Both the position numbers and the translations under genes were made by a program. From positions 1-55,535 of the IMG/VR virus record IMGVR_UViG_3300048593_000098: 55,535 bases of DNA; one strand, 5' to 3'. Of the stretch, positions 39,052 through 48,079 are shown in pieces (position 1 is the first letter of the stretch; every line of letters starts with the position of its first letter). Below the pieces are notes generated by a model, which ran no database searches, had not been told where the DNA came from, and was given only the letters and a program-made list of their open reading frames with translations. Source of the stretch: a virus.

Positions 39052-40050
39052 TCACATTTTCCTTACATTATTTTCGTCTATAATAATTTTACCATCTCTC
39101 CAAGATTTTCTGGGAGGATCTGGTGCGGGTATATCGTGGGTTGATAGATTATTTTTTTCCATAGCGAAGAAATCAGTGGGGTTTTCTACTACCACCTCAA
39201 TTTTCTTCTTTGGTTTATGCTTCTTAACAACCTTCTTCGGTGCCACTGTTGGTGGAGTTGGATCAACCTCATCAACAGCGACAAAGTCTACTATACCCGC
39301 TTCTTCCTTTTTAGTCAAGCTTAAAATTGAAATATTTGCTGCAATAACCAAAAGAATTGCCAGAGGGTCGAATACGAAGATAAGAACAATAATCATCAAG
39401 CGCACTGCTTTGTCGATAGTAGCAGTATCGCCACTACCGTAGAACAGTTCTGCGATATATTTTATCGGACCTACTTCTGCTTCGAGTTTGAGATTTTCTG
39501 TTTTGAGCGGTATGAGATCAGTCTCAATAGTCTCAATGTCTGCAGTCGCACTCTCAATTTCTTTATTGAGAGACGCACGTTCCCGTTTCTGTCTGTTTCG
39601 AATGAAATTAGCATCGAGCACATCCTCTGCAGTAGTGAGTCTGTCCAAAGTATCCAAAGATGTTTGCGCATTTTTGAGTCTCCTTTCTGCAGATGTTTTC
39701 TTGCTCTCGAGTTGTTCTATCTTAATTTGCGTGGAACCACCAACAGTGCTATGTTCGATGTGCGCTCCACTTAGATAACCGAATACGCCAATACTTGTGA
39801 TAAATGATAATACCACAATCGCGATTGTGAAATATGTTTTCAACAGTTTGTTTGCGGTTTTCCAATTCCTATACACCCAACTCGCAGTAACGAGTTTAGC
39901 AAATTCTAAAGATCCACCCATCGCTGCAACAGCAATAGGGGATGCGGGGAAAATCGCCATCAAACCTAATATCGAAAAGTAACCAGCAACTGATGTAATC
40001 GCCAGCGCTGCCAACATTAATAGTGCTATGAATAGCATCCAGGTCTCCAA
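39052..40050 (-). CDS. Multi-pass membrane protein with coiled coil
   Basis: A 332-aa protein with three N-terminal membrane helices, a long cytoplasmic or periplasmic coiled coil (about residues 108-210), a further helix (LMIIVLIFVFDPLAILLVIA) and a basic tail (KKVVKKHKPKKKIEVVV). Similar proteins occur in T4-like cyanophages; function unknown. Confidence 0.7.
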   Translation of the reverse strand: METWMLFIALLMLAALAITSVAGYFSILGLMAIFPASPIAVAAMGGSLEFAKLVTASWVYRNWKTANKLLKTYFTIAIVVLSFITSIGVFGYLSGAHIEHSTVGGSTQIKIEQLESKKTSAERRLKNAQTSLDTLDRLTTAEDVLDANFIRNRQKRERASLNKEIESATADIETIETDLIPLKTENLKLEAEVGPIKYIAELFYGSGDTATIDKAVRLMIIVLIFVFDPLAILLVIAANISILSLTKKEEAGIVDFVAVDEVDPTPPTVAPKKVVKKHKPKKKIEVVVENPTDFFAMEKNNLSTHDIPAPDPPRKSWRDGKIIIDENNVRKM

Positions 40051-40373
40051 TCAGGTAATTTTAATTCTTTCAAGTGATCAAGTCTCAGACGCACATTCCA
40101 CATTTGATTGATGCATCTGTCGTCGAGTCTATGCTCCCATTGCAGGATATGTTCAACTGCTTTGGCATGCGATTTGCTGTCGTATTCAGCGACAACTTCC
40201 TTGCGCATTTCGCCTTCATAGTTAGTCACATAAGAGGAACTTCCGAAGTATGTTTCGAAAAGTTTCTCTGTCTTACATGAATACCCAATATAAAATTTGC
40301 CGTCGTCGAAGTAAGTGCAATATACTCTATGCACCTTCTTCGGCAACGGCTTACGTTTTTTTCTAATTACCAT
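40026..40373 (-). CDS. GIY-YIG-like protein
   Basis: A 115-aa basic protein with VYCTYFDDGKFYIGYS, a GIY-YIG-like core (Y...YIG), and an ETYFGSSSYV segment, similar in style to the N-terminal domain of the ParB fusion at 2901-4442. Single-domain GIY-YIG proteins may be free-standing endonucleases. It overlaps the membrane-protein gene by 25 bp; a hairpin covers its ribosome binding region. Confidence 0.66.
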   Translation of the reverse strand: MVIRKKRKPLPKKVHRVYCTYFDDGKFYIGYSCKTEKLFETYFGSSSYVTNYEGEMRKEVVAEYDSKSHAKAVEHILQWEHRLDDRCINQMWNVRLRLDHLKELKLPDWRPGCYS

Positions 40374-40375
40374 AA

Positions 40376-40392
40376 TCTACTCCGTAAGTAGA
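40376..40392 (-). promoter_or_regulatory. Hairpin overlapping the ribosome-binding site
   Basis: On the mRNA TCTACT-TACGG-AGTAGA folds into a 6-bp stem just before the ATG at 40373; the GGAG Shine-Dalgarno lies partly in loop and stem. Confidence 0.45.
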
Positions 40393-40396
40393 CTAT

Positions 40397-40555
40397 TTAT
40401 TCGCTTTCTTGATCGGAATCGAAATCATATTCTTCTTGATCGATCCCTTCGCCGCAGAAAGGACAGTACAACACTCTATAATATTTACCGTCCATATCAT
40501 GCTCTACAGAGAATAGAGCATTACAACTAGAACATTCGTGCTCCTCGTCAAGCAT
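40397..40555 (-). CDS. Zinc-ribbon miniprotein (52 aa)
   Basis: ATG 40555 to TAA 40397. CSSC and CPFCGE pairs make a zinc ribbon, followed by an acidic tail (EEYDFDSDQESE). A common phage small protein of unknown role. Confidence 0.68.
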   Translation of the reverse strand: MLDEEHECSSCNALFSVEHDMDGKYYRVLYCPFCGEGIDQEEYDFDSDQESE

Positions 40556-40560
40556 GTAAA

Positions 40561-40863
40561 TTACACATCAGTAATAGTTGTAGTAGATATAATACCAACG
40601 GAATTATGATATTCGTCCATTGCACCACCTAGATTACCCGAGGCAACAAATGCTTCAAACTCTTCAGCGACTGCATCATCTGTGAACGTATATTCTAATA
40701 CCTGGACATACATATCATTCAGGATATCGAAATGAAATGTAACAGTATCTCTATTATTTTCTAACCATTCATCCAATAAAGAATTCTGCGGGGGATTGGT
40801 CTGAAAATACCACAAAGTTTGATGTGACGGTCTAGTATTTGTAATAGTAAGTTTCTTCGCCAT
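40561..40863 (-). CDS. Hypothetical protein
   Basis: A 100-aa protein from ATG 40863 (GAAGGAAAC upstream). TFHFDILNDMYVQVLEYTFT looks beta-like; the rest is acidic. Not recognised. Confidence 0.62.
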   Translation of the reverse strand: MAKKLTITNTRPSHQTLWYFQTNPPQNSLLDEWLENNRDTVTFHFDILNDMYVQVLEYTFTDDAVAEEFEAFVASGNLGGAMDEYHNSVGIISTTTITDV

Positions 40864-40886
40864 GATAGTTTCCTTCTCGTTTAAAT

Positions 40887-41861
40887 TTATGCTGCCACAC
40901 CCCAAACATCATCCCACTTGCCTGATAGTGCACCCTTGGCATAGTCGGTAGCACGATTTTCAAAGAAGTTGGTGTGTGTTGGTGCGTTGATCATTTCCTC
41001 GACCCAAGGCAGAGGATTTTTCTTAATCTTAAAGATACCCTTGAGACCGAGACTAATTAGTCGACGGTCACAAATATAACGGATATACTTCTTTACATCT
41101 GCAGATGTGAGATCTTGCATCTCACCCATCTCGAATGAAAGATCAATAAACTTATCTTCCAGTTCTACCATTTTCTCGGCGATGGTATAGATACTGGACT
41201 TCAATTCATCGTTCCAGAGTTCGCGATTTTCCTCGACATAAGTGCGGAACAACTTGATCATCGACTCAGCATGCATCGTCTCATCAACGATTGACCAAGT
41301 AACAATCTGTCCCATTCCCTTCATCTTTCCGTGACGAGGGAAGTTGAGGAGCATAATGAAGGATGAGAACAGTTGCATACCCTCAGTGAATGCACTAAAT
41401 GCAGCGATATTGGTCGCGACCGATTCAGGTGTTCCATTTGCATTCGACAAATCCGTAAAGTAGTCGTGCTTTGCTCGCATTGAGTCGTATTCAAGGAATT
41501 CTTGATATGTCGTTTCTGGCATACCCAGAGTTTCAATAAGGTGAGAATACGCTGCAACATGTAGTGCCTCCCTTGCCGCAAATCCCATCAACATCATACG
41601 AATTTCAGGTTGAGGGAAATACGGTAGATAGTTCTTCACATAACCGCCAGCAACATCGATGTCACCCTGTGTGAAGAAGCGGAAAATGTTAGTCAGAAAG
41701 TGTTTTTCACCATCGGTAAGACGCTTCTTCCAGTCTTGCACGTCTTCGACCATTGGCACCTCAGTATGCAACCAATGTGACTGCTCATGCTTTAACCAAG
41801 CATCATACGCCCAAGGATAGTTGAACGGTTTGAAATACGATCTTTCACTCATTAATGTCAT
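40887..41861 (-). CDS. nrdB: Ribonucleotide reductase small subunit (class I)
   Basis: A 324-aa R2 protein. Diiron ligands are visible: Asp in TQGDIDVAGG, the pair E..H in AAREALHVAAY with the radical Tyr four residues after the His, and a later ETMHAESM. Paired with NrdA and glutaredoxin just upstream. It makes dNTP precursors for phage DNA. Start ATG 41861 has AGGG upstream. Confidence 0.9.
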   Translation of the reverse strand: MTLMSERSYFKPFNYPWAYDAWLKHEQSHWLHTEVPMVEDVQDWKKRLTDGEKHFLTNIFRFFTQGDIDVAGGYVKNYLPYFPQPEIRMMLMGFAAREALHVAAYSHLIETLGMPETTYQEFLEYDSMRAKHDYFTDLSNANGTPESVATNIAAFSAFTEGMQLFSSFIMLLNFPRHGKMKGMGQIVTWSIVDETMHAESMIKLFRTYVEENRELWNDELKSSIYTIAEKMVELEDKFIDLSFEMGEMQDLTSADVKKYIRYICDRRLISLGLKGIFKIKKNPLPWVEEMINAPTHTNFFENRATDYAKGALSGKWDDVWGVAA

Positions 41862-42016
41862 GGACGACCCTGACCCCTATACTTTTTGAAGTTTTGCTTT
41901 TTATTTTTATTCATTGTGCTGGTTTTAATCTTCCCATTACCAATCGAAGTACCTCTCTTATGAGTTTCGTTGATGCTGTTTTTCGTTGTCCCAGTAGACT
42001 TGCTGCCTTTTGCCAT
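41858..42016 (-). CDS. Small basic protein between glutaredoxin and nrdB (52 aa)
   Basis: ATG 42016 to TGA 41858. Lys/Ser/Gly-rich throughout (NKNKKQNFKKYRGQGRP at the end). ATGA-type overlaps at both ends tie it to nrd genes. Possibly nucleic-acid binding. Confidence 0.62.
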   Translation of the reverse strand: MAKGSKSTGTTKNSINETHKRGTSIGNGKIKTSTMNKNKKQNFKKYRGQGRP

Positions 42017-42252
42017 TAATTATTCTCCGCCCATTTGATTAAACCATCATAACCACCGACGTGATGTCCATTAATCCAAATTTGCGGAACAGTTGTCACC
42101 CCAGGAACTGCGGCAACTACATCTTCCCATAATACATCTTCACCCACCACACTTTCAATATACTGAATTTCCATACCAGTCATGAATTCCTTTGCCAATA
42201 CGCAATAGGGGCAATCAGGTTTGGTATAAATCTCTGCAAAAAATTGTGTCAT
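42016..42252 (-). CDS. Glutaredoxin
   Basis: A 78-aa glutaredoxin with active site CPYC (C14-C17) and the TVPQIWINGHHVGGYDG cis-Pro loop. It can reduce ribonucleotide reductase. It lies three bases after nrdA. Confidence 0.9.
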   Translation of the reverse strand: MTQFFAEIYTKPDCPYCVLAKEFMTGMEIQYIESVVGEDVLWEDVVAAVPGVTTVPQIWINGHHVGGYDGLIKWAENN

Positions 42253-42255
42253 TTC

Positions 42256-44058
42256 TTATCCTTCGCATGCAACACAGGTGTCACCTTCGATCATTGCTTT
42301 GAAGTCGAGTTCTTTAATTACTTCTCGTTCAATACGCTTTGATACCTTATCTGCCTTACCAATCTTCTCGGAACGGCAATAGTATAGAGTCTTCAAACCT
42401 TGCTTCCATGCAAGATAATGGACTGCATGAATATATTTGATATTTGCATCAGGACGGAAGAATAGATTGAGGGACTGTGCCTGATCAATAAACTTCTGTC
42501 TGTCTGCTGCATGTTCAATAACCCAACGCTGATCGATTTCCATCGAGGTTTTGTAGACACTCTTAGTAATATCGTCCATCCATGTAAGGTGCTGCACCGA
42601 ACCATCGTTGGCGATAATCGAGGACCAAACCTCGTCATACCAACCAGCAGGTCTGCCGAATGCCGCTTCTTCTAGAATAATCGCGTCAAGATATTTATTC
42701 TTATTCAAAAATGAACCCGATAGTGTATCTTGACGATATGCATTTGCTCGCCATGGTTCAATCGACGGACTAGTATTACCCATGATGATTGACGACGATG
42801 CGTTTGGAGCAATTGCCTGCATATGTGAGAAACGACGACCAGTGCCAGCAGCATCAGGTGCTTCGCCACGCTCTGTTCCAAGTTCTAGATTCGCAGTATC
42901 TAGACGATTCTTGATTAGTTTGAACATTCGCATGTTCGTTCCCTTAGCGACTGCCGACTCCCACGCAATACCCTTGCGCTGAAGATAAGCATGGAAACCT
43001 AGTGCACCGATACCAATAGAACGTTCGCGCTTTGCTGAATAGATCGCACGAGCAACCTGCTTCGGAGCATTGTCAATAAAGTATTGTAACACGTTATCTA
43101 GCATTTCCGCCATGTCCTTGAGGAACAACGGATCTTTCGACCATGCATCATAGTATTCTAGATTAACGGACGAGAGGCAGCAAACCGCAGTACGCTTCCT
43201 ATCCGTTGGAAGAATGATTTCTGAACAGAGATTTGACTGATGAATCTTTAGACCAAGATCCTTCTGGAACTGCGGCATTGCACGATTAGACGTATCAATA
43301 AAGTGTAGGTATGGTTCACCTGTCATCATACGAAGTTCGAGAATCTTCTGCCAAAGTTCCTTCGCTGAAACTGTGTCGCGGATTTCACCCGATTTCGGAT
43401 CGGTAAGGTTCCAACTGTCGTCGGCATCCTTGTCCGTCATACAACGCTCAACGATTTCCATAAACGCATCCGAGATGTTGATCCCATGGTGCAGGTTCAG
43501 TGCACGCATGTTGGGATCACCCGTCGGTTTGCGCATCTCTAGAAATAACCCAACATCAGGGTGAGAAATATCCAGATAAGCAGCATAAGAACCACGACGA
43601 GTGCGACCTTGACGGTAAGCCATACTAGAAGCATCATAAGTGCGAAGGTGAGGCATAACGCCAGTAGACTTATCATCTGCGGCGCGAATGCCAAAACCAA
43701 TACCAACGCCGCCACCAAGCATAGACAACCAGTTAGTTTCTGAAAGATTTTCAACTAGACCCTCCGCAGTATCGTCAATGAAGTTTAGAAAACATGAGAT
43801 TGGCATACCACGCTTCGACCGACCAAACGAGAGGATCGGAGTGGCATATGACAACCAGTGCTTTGACGCATATTCGTATAGACGCTGCGCATGTTCAGGA
43901 TTAGAACCGAACGTCTTTGAAACAAAAGCGAACCGATGTTGTGGAGACGTTTCGTCGTCCTTCATATATGATTCTTGAAGTCGCTGAATACCTAGTTTGT
44001 CAAACAGGGAGTCCCGTGATAGGTCAATTTCAATATCCAGATAATTCTCTCTTGCCAT
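42256..44058 (-). CDS. nrdA: Ribonucleotide reductase large subunit (class I)
   Basis: A 600-aa R1 protein. Catalytic features: MPISCFLN (first redox Cys), SNLCSEI (thiyl Cys with Asn and Glu), TAVCCLSSVNL (second redox Cys), LYYCRSEK (radical-transfer Tyr pair) and a C-terminal CVACEG redox pair. The usual N-terminal ATP-cone is absent, so allosteric overall-activity control is likely lost, as in many phage enzymes. Confidence 0.93.
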   Translation of the reverse strand: MARENYLDIEIDLSRDSLFDKLGIQRLQESYMKDDETSPQHRFAFVSKTFGSNPEHAQRLYEYASKHWLSYATPILSFGRSKRGMPISCFLNFIDDTAEGLVENLSETNWLSMLGGGVGIGFGIRAADDKSTGVMPHLRTYDASSMAYRQGRTRRGSYAAYLDISHPDVGLFLEMRKPTGDPNMRALNLHHGINISDAFMEIVERCMTDKDADDSWNLTDPKSGEIRDTVSAKELWQKILELRMMTGEPYLHFIDTSNRAMPQFQKDLGLKIHQSNLCSEIILPTDRKRTAVCCLSSVNLEYYDAWSKDPLFLKDMAEMLDNVLQYFIDNAPKQVARAIYSAKRERSIGIGALGFHAYLQRKGIAWESAVAKGTNMRMFKLIKNRLDTANLELGTERGEAPDAAGTGRRFSHMQAIAPNASSSIIMGNTSPSIEPWRANAYRQDTLSGSFLNKNKYLDAIILEEAAFGRPAGWYDEVWSSIIANDGSVQHLTWMDDITKSVYKTSMEIDQRWVIEHAADRQKFIDQAQSLNLFFRPDANIKYIHAVHYLAWKQGLKTLYYCRSEKIGKADKVSKRIEREVIKELDFKAMIEGDTCVACEG

Positions 44059-44601
44059 TTATAGTCCCTGTTCCTTCAACACTTTTTCGATGTCTGGTTT
44101 GAAATATGATTCTGGTTTCAGAATCTTACCATCCTCGCGCTTTTTAATCTTACCATTATCAGAAACCTTGCTCATGTTAGAAGCACGCACTTCTTTCCAC
44201 ACTTCTTCAAAGTTGATACCAAGAGTTGCAAACAATCCTTGAACAACCCAGACTAGATCGGCACCACCGTCAGCAATGTCTCCAATATGACGACGAAGAA
44301 ACCCATCGCAAAGTTCGCGGTATTCTTCATCGATTAGATTAATATATAGGCTTGCTTGCGCCATATTATCATCATTTAGATGAGGTTTTACACCAACATA
44401 TTGATCCGCTGCGGACATAAATTCAGTAACGTCTTCTTGATAATTCATAGTATTTTCTTTCATTAGTGTAAAACTTCCATCTTCATTGGCAACCCACGTG
44501 ATAGTATCACCTTCTTTCCATTGCAGTTTTTCGAAACCTTCCCAAACAATATAGTGCTCGTCTGCGAAAGGATCGTATTCAACTTTAATAGTATCACTCA
44601 T
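44059..44601 (-). CDS. MazG-like nucleotide pyrophosphohydrolase
   Basis: A 180-aa protein with INLIDEEYRELCDGFLRRH (EExxE-like metal helix), GGADLVWVVQGLFATLG and a SNMSKVSDNGKIKKREDGKI tail, matching MazG/PRA-PH type phage proteins. The N-terminal 50 residues form a separate small beta region. May trim dNTPs or (p)ppGpp, as suggested for cyanophage MazG. Confidence 0.78.
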   Translation of the reverse strand: MSDTIKVEYDPFADEHYIVWEGFEKLQWKEGDTITWVANEDGSFTLMKENTMNYQEDVTEFMSAADQYVGVKPHLNDDNMAQASLYINLIDEEYRELCDGFLRRHIGDIADGGADLVWVVQGLFATLGINFEEVWKEVRASNMSKVSDNGKIKKREDGKILKPESYFKPDIEKVLKEQGL

Positions 44602-45314
44602 TTGCGCACCTCTTCAAGAATGTGATATTTAGGTTCCCATCCGAGTCTGCGCATTTCATCGATATTGGCATGAGTGACTTCTCTCTCACCAACAACATCT
44701 TTGAAAGGAACATCTCGGTATCCATAGGTATCCAAAACTTCACTGACAGAGATCGGTTCATCCGACCCAATATCTACTATACCCGAATAATTCGGATTAG
44801 TCAATAGAATTTCAATCGCAGAGCAAATATCTTCAACATGCGTCCAGTCTCGAAGATGTTCTGTTTTATATTCGATTTTATTATTAAGCATCATATCATA
44901 GAACATATCAGGGCGACTGTCTGGACCATAAACTGTATGGAATCTCATACCAATTGAGGTATATGGCGCAAGTTCTTCCATCGCCTTTTTGCTGGTAGCA
45001 TATGGATTTTTCCACCACTCATAAATTGAGGAGGAAGATGCATAGATTACCTTTACCCGATTAATCTCTGCCCATCTAAAGATGCGATTCGATGCAGTCA
45101 CATTAGTTTCCCAATAACCTTCTGGATCGTCCCAACTTTTGCGAACACCAGCGAGTGCTGCTAGGTGTAGAACAACATCTGGGTTCCCGTAAGACTCTGT
45201 CATCTTCCATTCACGAATATCTCCCTCGTATGGAATTACAGTGTGATTCTTAGAAAGAATACGAAGCGCATTCCTACCGATAAACCCTTCATGTCCAGTT
45301 AGTAGAATTCTCAC
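44598..45314 (-). CDS. NAD-dependent epimerase/dehydratase (extended SDR)
   Basis: A 238-aa Rossmann protein: GHEGFIG nucleotide loop at residues 7-13, VVLHLAALAGV, SSSSIYE and YATSKKA with the YxxxK catalytic pair. Likely acts on a nucleotide sugar for surface or base glycan. It starts at GTG 45314, in GTGA overlap with thyX. Confidence 0.83.
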   Translation of the reverse strand: MRILLTGHEGFIGRNALRILSKNHTVIPYEGDIREWKMTESYGNPDVVLHLAALAGVRKSWDDPEGYWETNVTASNRIFRWAEINRVKVIYASSSSIYEWWKNPYATSKKAMEELAPYTSIGMRFHTVYGPDSRPDMFYDMMLNNKIEYKTEHLRDWTHVEDICSAIEILLTNPNYSGIVDIGSDEPISVSEVLDTYGYRDVPFKDVVGEREVTHANIDEMRRLGWEPKYHILEEVRK

Positions 45315-46009
45315 GGGAGTTTTCTTTCAAACTCTGCTTGTGCTGCCATGCTATCTAGAGCTGCCTTGACATCAGGGAAGTGATGGGCAATTATATCCCA
45401 GCACTGCACTGCAACGATACGGTGTTCCTTTTGAGTCGCCTTATCCATGCGCAACTGACAGTAGTGAACCCATGACCGAAGCGAACCTGCCATGATGATA
45501 GTTGATTCTGTTAGACCTTCAGGGAGAACAGCACGTGCCTGTTCCTTGGCGATACCATTTTCAATTGCCCACTCATAAGCATCTACCGCAGCATGAGTTA
45601 AGGTTCGTTGTTTCAAATCCCACTCTCCAGCAAGTTCGCTATCTTCAACTTCTACTGAGTTCTGTCTGTTCTTGGCATCCTGCAGACGTGCTTCCCGTAC
45701 AACAAATCCCAGATCCTTGGTTGGATCGGCGTAACGCTGACTGTACTCTTGGAATCTGAAAGAACTATGCCGCAAAATCTGGCGGGCAATATCTCGTGTT
45801 GTTTTAATTTCCATTGCGACATGGACCATCTCCAGTGGTGACCAGTGTTGGTTCTTAATAAGATACTGAACCAGTTTAGGTGCTGTTGCGGTGTTGTTTT
45901 GGTTTGACGGATTAGATACTCTTGCTGCCCATGCAACAAGTTCATTAGCAGTATTACATTCTGTGTAGGCAGAAGGTTTCGACAGACTTACTAGGTTTAC
46001 TTCACTCAT
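45311..46009 (-). CDS. thyX: Flavin-dependent thymidylate synthase (ThyX family)
   Basis: A 232-aa ThyX. The signature RHRx7S appears as RHSSFRFQEYSQRY (residues 80-93): R80-H81 and S90 are conserved, but the third Arg is Ser82. Family function is dUMP to dTMP with FAD and methylene-tetrahydrofolate. With a dCMP deaminase and RNR nearby it would supply thymidine. The altered motif and the hypermodification genes make other products possible. Confidence 0.85.
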   Translation of the reverse strand: MSEVNLVSLSKPSAYTECNTANELVAWAARVSNPSNQNNTATAPKLVQYLIKNQHWSPLEMVHVAMEIKTTRDIARQILRHSSFRFQEYSQRYADPTKDLGFVVREARLQDAKNRQNSVEVEDSELAGEWDLKQRTLTHAAVDAYEWAIENGIAKEQARAVLPEGLTESTIIMAGSLRSWVHYCQLRMDKATQKEHRIVAVQCWDIIAHHFPDVKAALDSMAAQAEFERKLP

Positions 46010-46203
46010 TAAATGTTTTCCAATGCTTCCAACTTGTCTTTGTATTCAGCGATATGACCAAGTTCTAGTTCAATCGCACCCATGAAGTCAGTATGCTCAT
46101 GAATTGCCATTGGGTTATTCATCATAACACGCACGTTCATTGCATGCTTTTCAATGTGTGCTTGAAAATGCTTCCGAAGCACATGTTTAATATCATCTTT
46201 CAT
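46009..46203 (-). CDS. Small hypothetical protein
   Basis: A 64-aa helical, His-rich protein (HVLRKHFQAHIEKHAMNVRV). TAATG overlaps. Not recognised. Confidence 0.6.
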   Translation of the reverse strand: MKDDIKHVLRKHFQAHIEKHAMNVRVMMNNPMAIHEHTDFMGAIELELGHIAEYKDKLEALENI

Positions 46204-46745
46204 TCAACTCTCCATGATTTTGTATTCAGTTTAATATTAGTCGGCCAATCACCCTCGGTAAATGACTTGTCGTGGAACCGTAGTTCATTTGTTGGCATGA
46301 TACACAGTCTGCCATTGTCTAGTTCTATAAACATAAACTCCTTAGACTGCGATGGATGCATACTGTAACCATCGTTCATCGGAATGGCAGTAAACAGATA
46401 GCGACCAAACTCTCCAGTGCTCCGTATCTCTGCTCGCTGGGTGTTTAGATAATCATAACTGACAACTGAGAATTGATCACCATAACAATCCCATACCTGT
46501 GTATCATCAAGTCTCCAAAATGGTTCTGGTTCTACAGAAAATGCCAGAGCATGCGGAGGAACGCCACGGTAGACTGCACCACATTCCAACATCACATGGC
46601 AACCCCATGAATGTCCAGGTTTTGAATGTAATGCAAACCAAACGCAGGGTTCAAAGATATAAGGTTCTACATCTTTACGAATGAATGATGATTGCACCCA
46701 GCAGTAAATATGATTTGGGATGTTTCCCGATCCAGTATAAAGCAT
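46200..46745 (-). CDS. Hypothetical protein of T4-like phages
   Basis: A 181-aa beta-rich protein (CVWFALHSKPGHSWGCHVML, VWDCYGDQFSVVSYDYL). Resembles an unassigned T4-like protein; no active-site motif identified. Confidence 0.62.
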   Translation of the reverse strand: MLYTGSGNIPNHIYCWVQSSFIRKDVEPYIFEPCVWFALHSKPGHSWGCHVMLECGAVYRGVPPHALAFSVEPEPFWRLDDTQVWDCYGDQFSVVSYDYLNTQRAEIRSTGEFGRYLFTAIPMNDGYSMHPSQSKEFMFIELDNGRLCIMPTNELRFHDKSFTEGDWPTNIKLNTKSWRVE

Positions 46746-47011
46746 TACTCGACTTCAAATTCTTTGACAGTCTGGAACTGTGCCTTGCTTACGAAACCAA
46801 TGCCCAATAGATGGTCTACACGGTCAGTTGCATCGGCATAATTTGCATACCTGCCATCATCGAACCACCACCATCGGTCGAGACCAAGAAACCAGCGAGG
46901 TTCGCGTCGGTATTCGACCAACCACATATCGTCTGTTCGATGAATACGCAACTTTGTAATTCTGGTATGACGGATTTCTACGCCATATTCATTAGCGACC
47001 AATTCGCTCAT
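46745..47011 (-). CDS. Small hypothetical protein
   Basis: An 88-aa protein from ATG 47011 (ATGA overlap with primase). Trp-rich (WFLGLDRWWWFDDGRYANY). Not recognised. Confidence 0.62.
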   Translation of the reverse strand: MSELVANEYGVEIRHTRITKLRIHRTDDMWLVEYRREPRWFLGLDRWWWFDDGRYANYADATDRVDHLLGIGFVSKAQFQTVKEFEVE

Positions 47012-48039
47012 ACTTTCCTCCACATGGCATACTTTGCCTTTGCTGATAGACCTTGAAACGTATTATCATTTATAATACTCTGGATTTCACCAGAAGTCAA
47101 TCCATTTTCAATCATTTCATTAATATCTTTTCCTGGAACATCTGGCCAGATGACCATCTTATACCCCATATCAATATACTTATTCATCAACTTACCAACG
47201 TCTCTGTTTTTAGGTTGGTTGTCGAAAATAATTGTTATTTTTTCTTTCGGTATCGGGAGTTGGTCGATTTTTCCGAATGACGTTCCAGCACAAGCGATAG
47301 AATTATCCAGAAAAAGGGAGTCAAGGGGTCCTTCGACGACGAGTACTTCTTTTGTAGGATCGATTTGATCCAAACCGAAAATCGATGGTGCATCTTCATC
47401 TACCTTAACATTGATATACCGTAATGACTCACCTCTGATTCCACGAAGACTAACAACAAGTAGTTTACCAGCGCCATCAAGAAAAGGAATCGCGAGTCTC
47501 GGTTCAGTTGTGATGATCGAATCTTTGTATTTAGCATTAAGTTGAACCACGTCTTTAACATTAGGAATGAAATACAACCGATCAAAAGCAGAGCGAGGGA
47601 TTTTGCGGTCAGTAACATATTGGATTACCTCATGATCATCTGGTAGTGTGTCAAGTCGATCCATAATCGAGTCGAGTAGTTTGGGTTCAGGTTTCTTGGC
47701 AAACTTCGGTTCTTCAAACTTGAGAACTGATTCTACAGTCTTGTGTGATGTCTTATTATGAGCGCCATCGGCATAACGCTCTACGACATATTGACTATAA
47801 AGATTTGCATCGAAGTTCTTCAGGAAGGTTCCGAAGTGATGACTTGCACCACACTTGTGGCACTTGTAATACAGATCGTTCTTCCCGCGATAGAAGTATC
47901 CTCGCGCCTTGCGCTTATTACGCTGTGAGTCGCCGCAGAGAGGACACCTGCAGTTATATAGATCTTGCGATTTTTTCTTGAAGTTCTCGAGACGATACGA
48001 AACCGAATGGAGATACTTGATATCAATATATAAACTCAT
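47008..48039 (-). CDS. DNA primase (T4 gp61-like)
   Basis: A 343-aa primase with an N-terminal zinc ribbon (CPLCGDS, CHKCGASH) and a TOPRIM core (VVEGPLDSLFLD, IIFDNQPKNRDVG). It makes RNA primers with the gp41 helicase. First gene after the promoter at 48046-48074. Confidence 0.87.
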   Translation of the reverse strand: MSLYIDIKYLHSVSYRLENFKKKSQDLYNCRCPLCGDSQRNKRKARGYFYRGKNDLYYKCHKCGASHHFGTFLKNFDANLYSQYVVERYADGAHNKTSHKTVESVLKFEEPKFAKKPEPKLLDSIMDRLDTLPDDHEVIQYVTDRKIPRSAFDRLYFIPNVKDVVQLNAKYKDSIITTEPRLAIPFLDGAGKLLVVSLRGIRGESLRYINVKVDEDAPSIFGLDQIDPTKEVLVVEGPLDSLFLDNSIACAGTSFGKIDQLPIPKEKITIIFDNQPKNRDVGKLMNKYIDMGYKMVIWPDVPGKDINEMIENGLTSGEIQSIINDNTFQGLSAKAKYAMWRKV

Positions 48040-48045
48040 AATATA

Positions 48046-48074
48046 GTTATACCCGATTCTGGGGTAAAAGTAAA
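48046..48074 (-). promoter_or_regulatory. Sigma70-type promoter for the primase operon
   Basis: TTTACT (48074-48069), 17 bp, TATAAC (48051-48046). Confidence 0.75.
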
Positions 48075-48079
48075 GGGAT

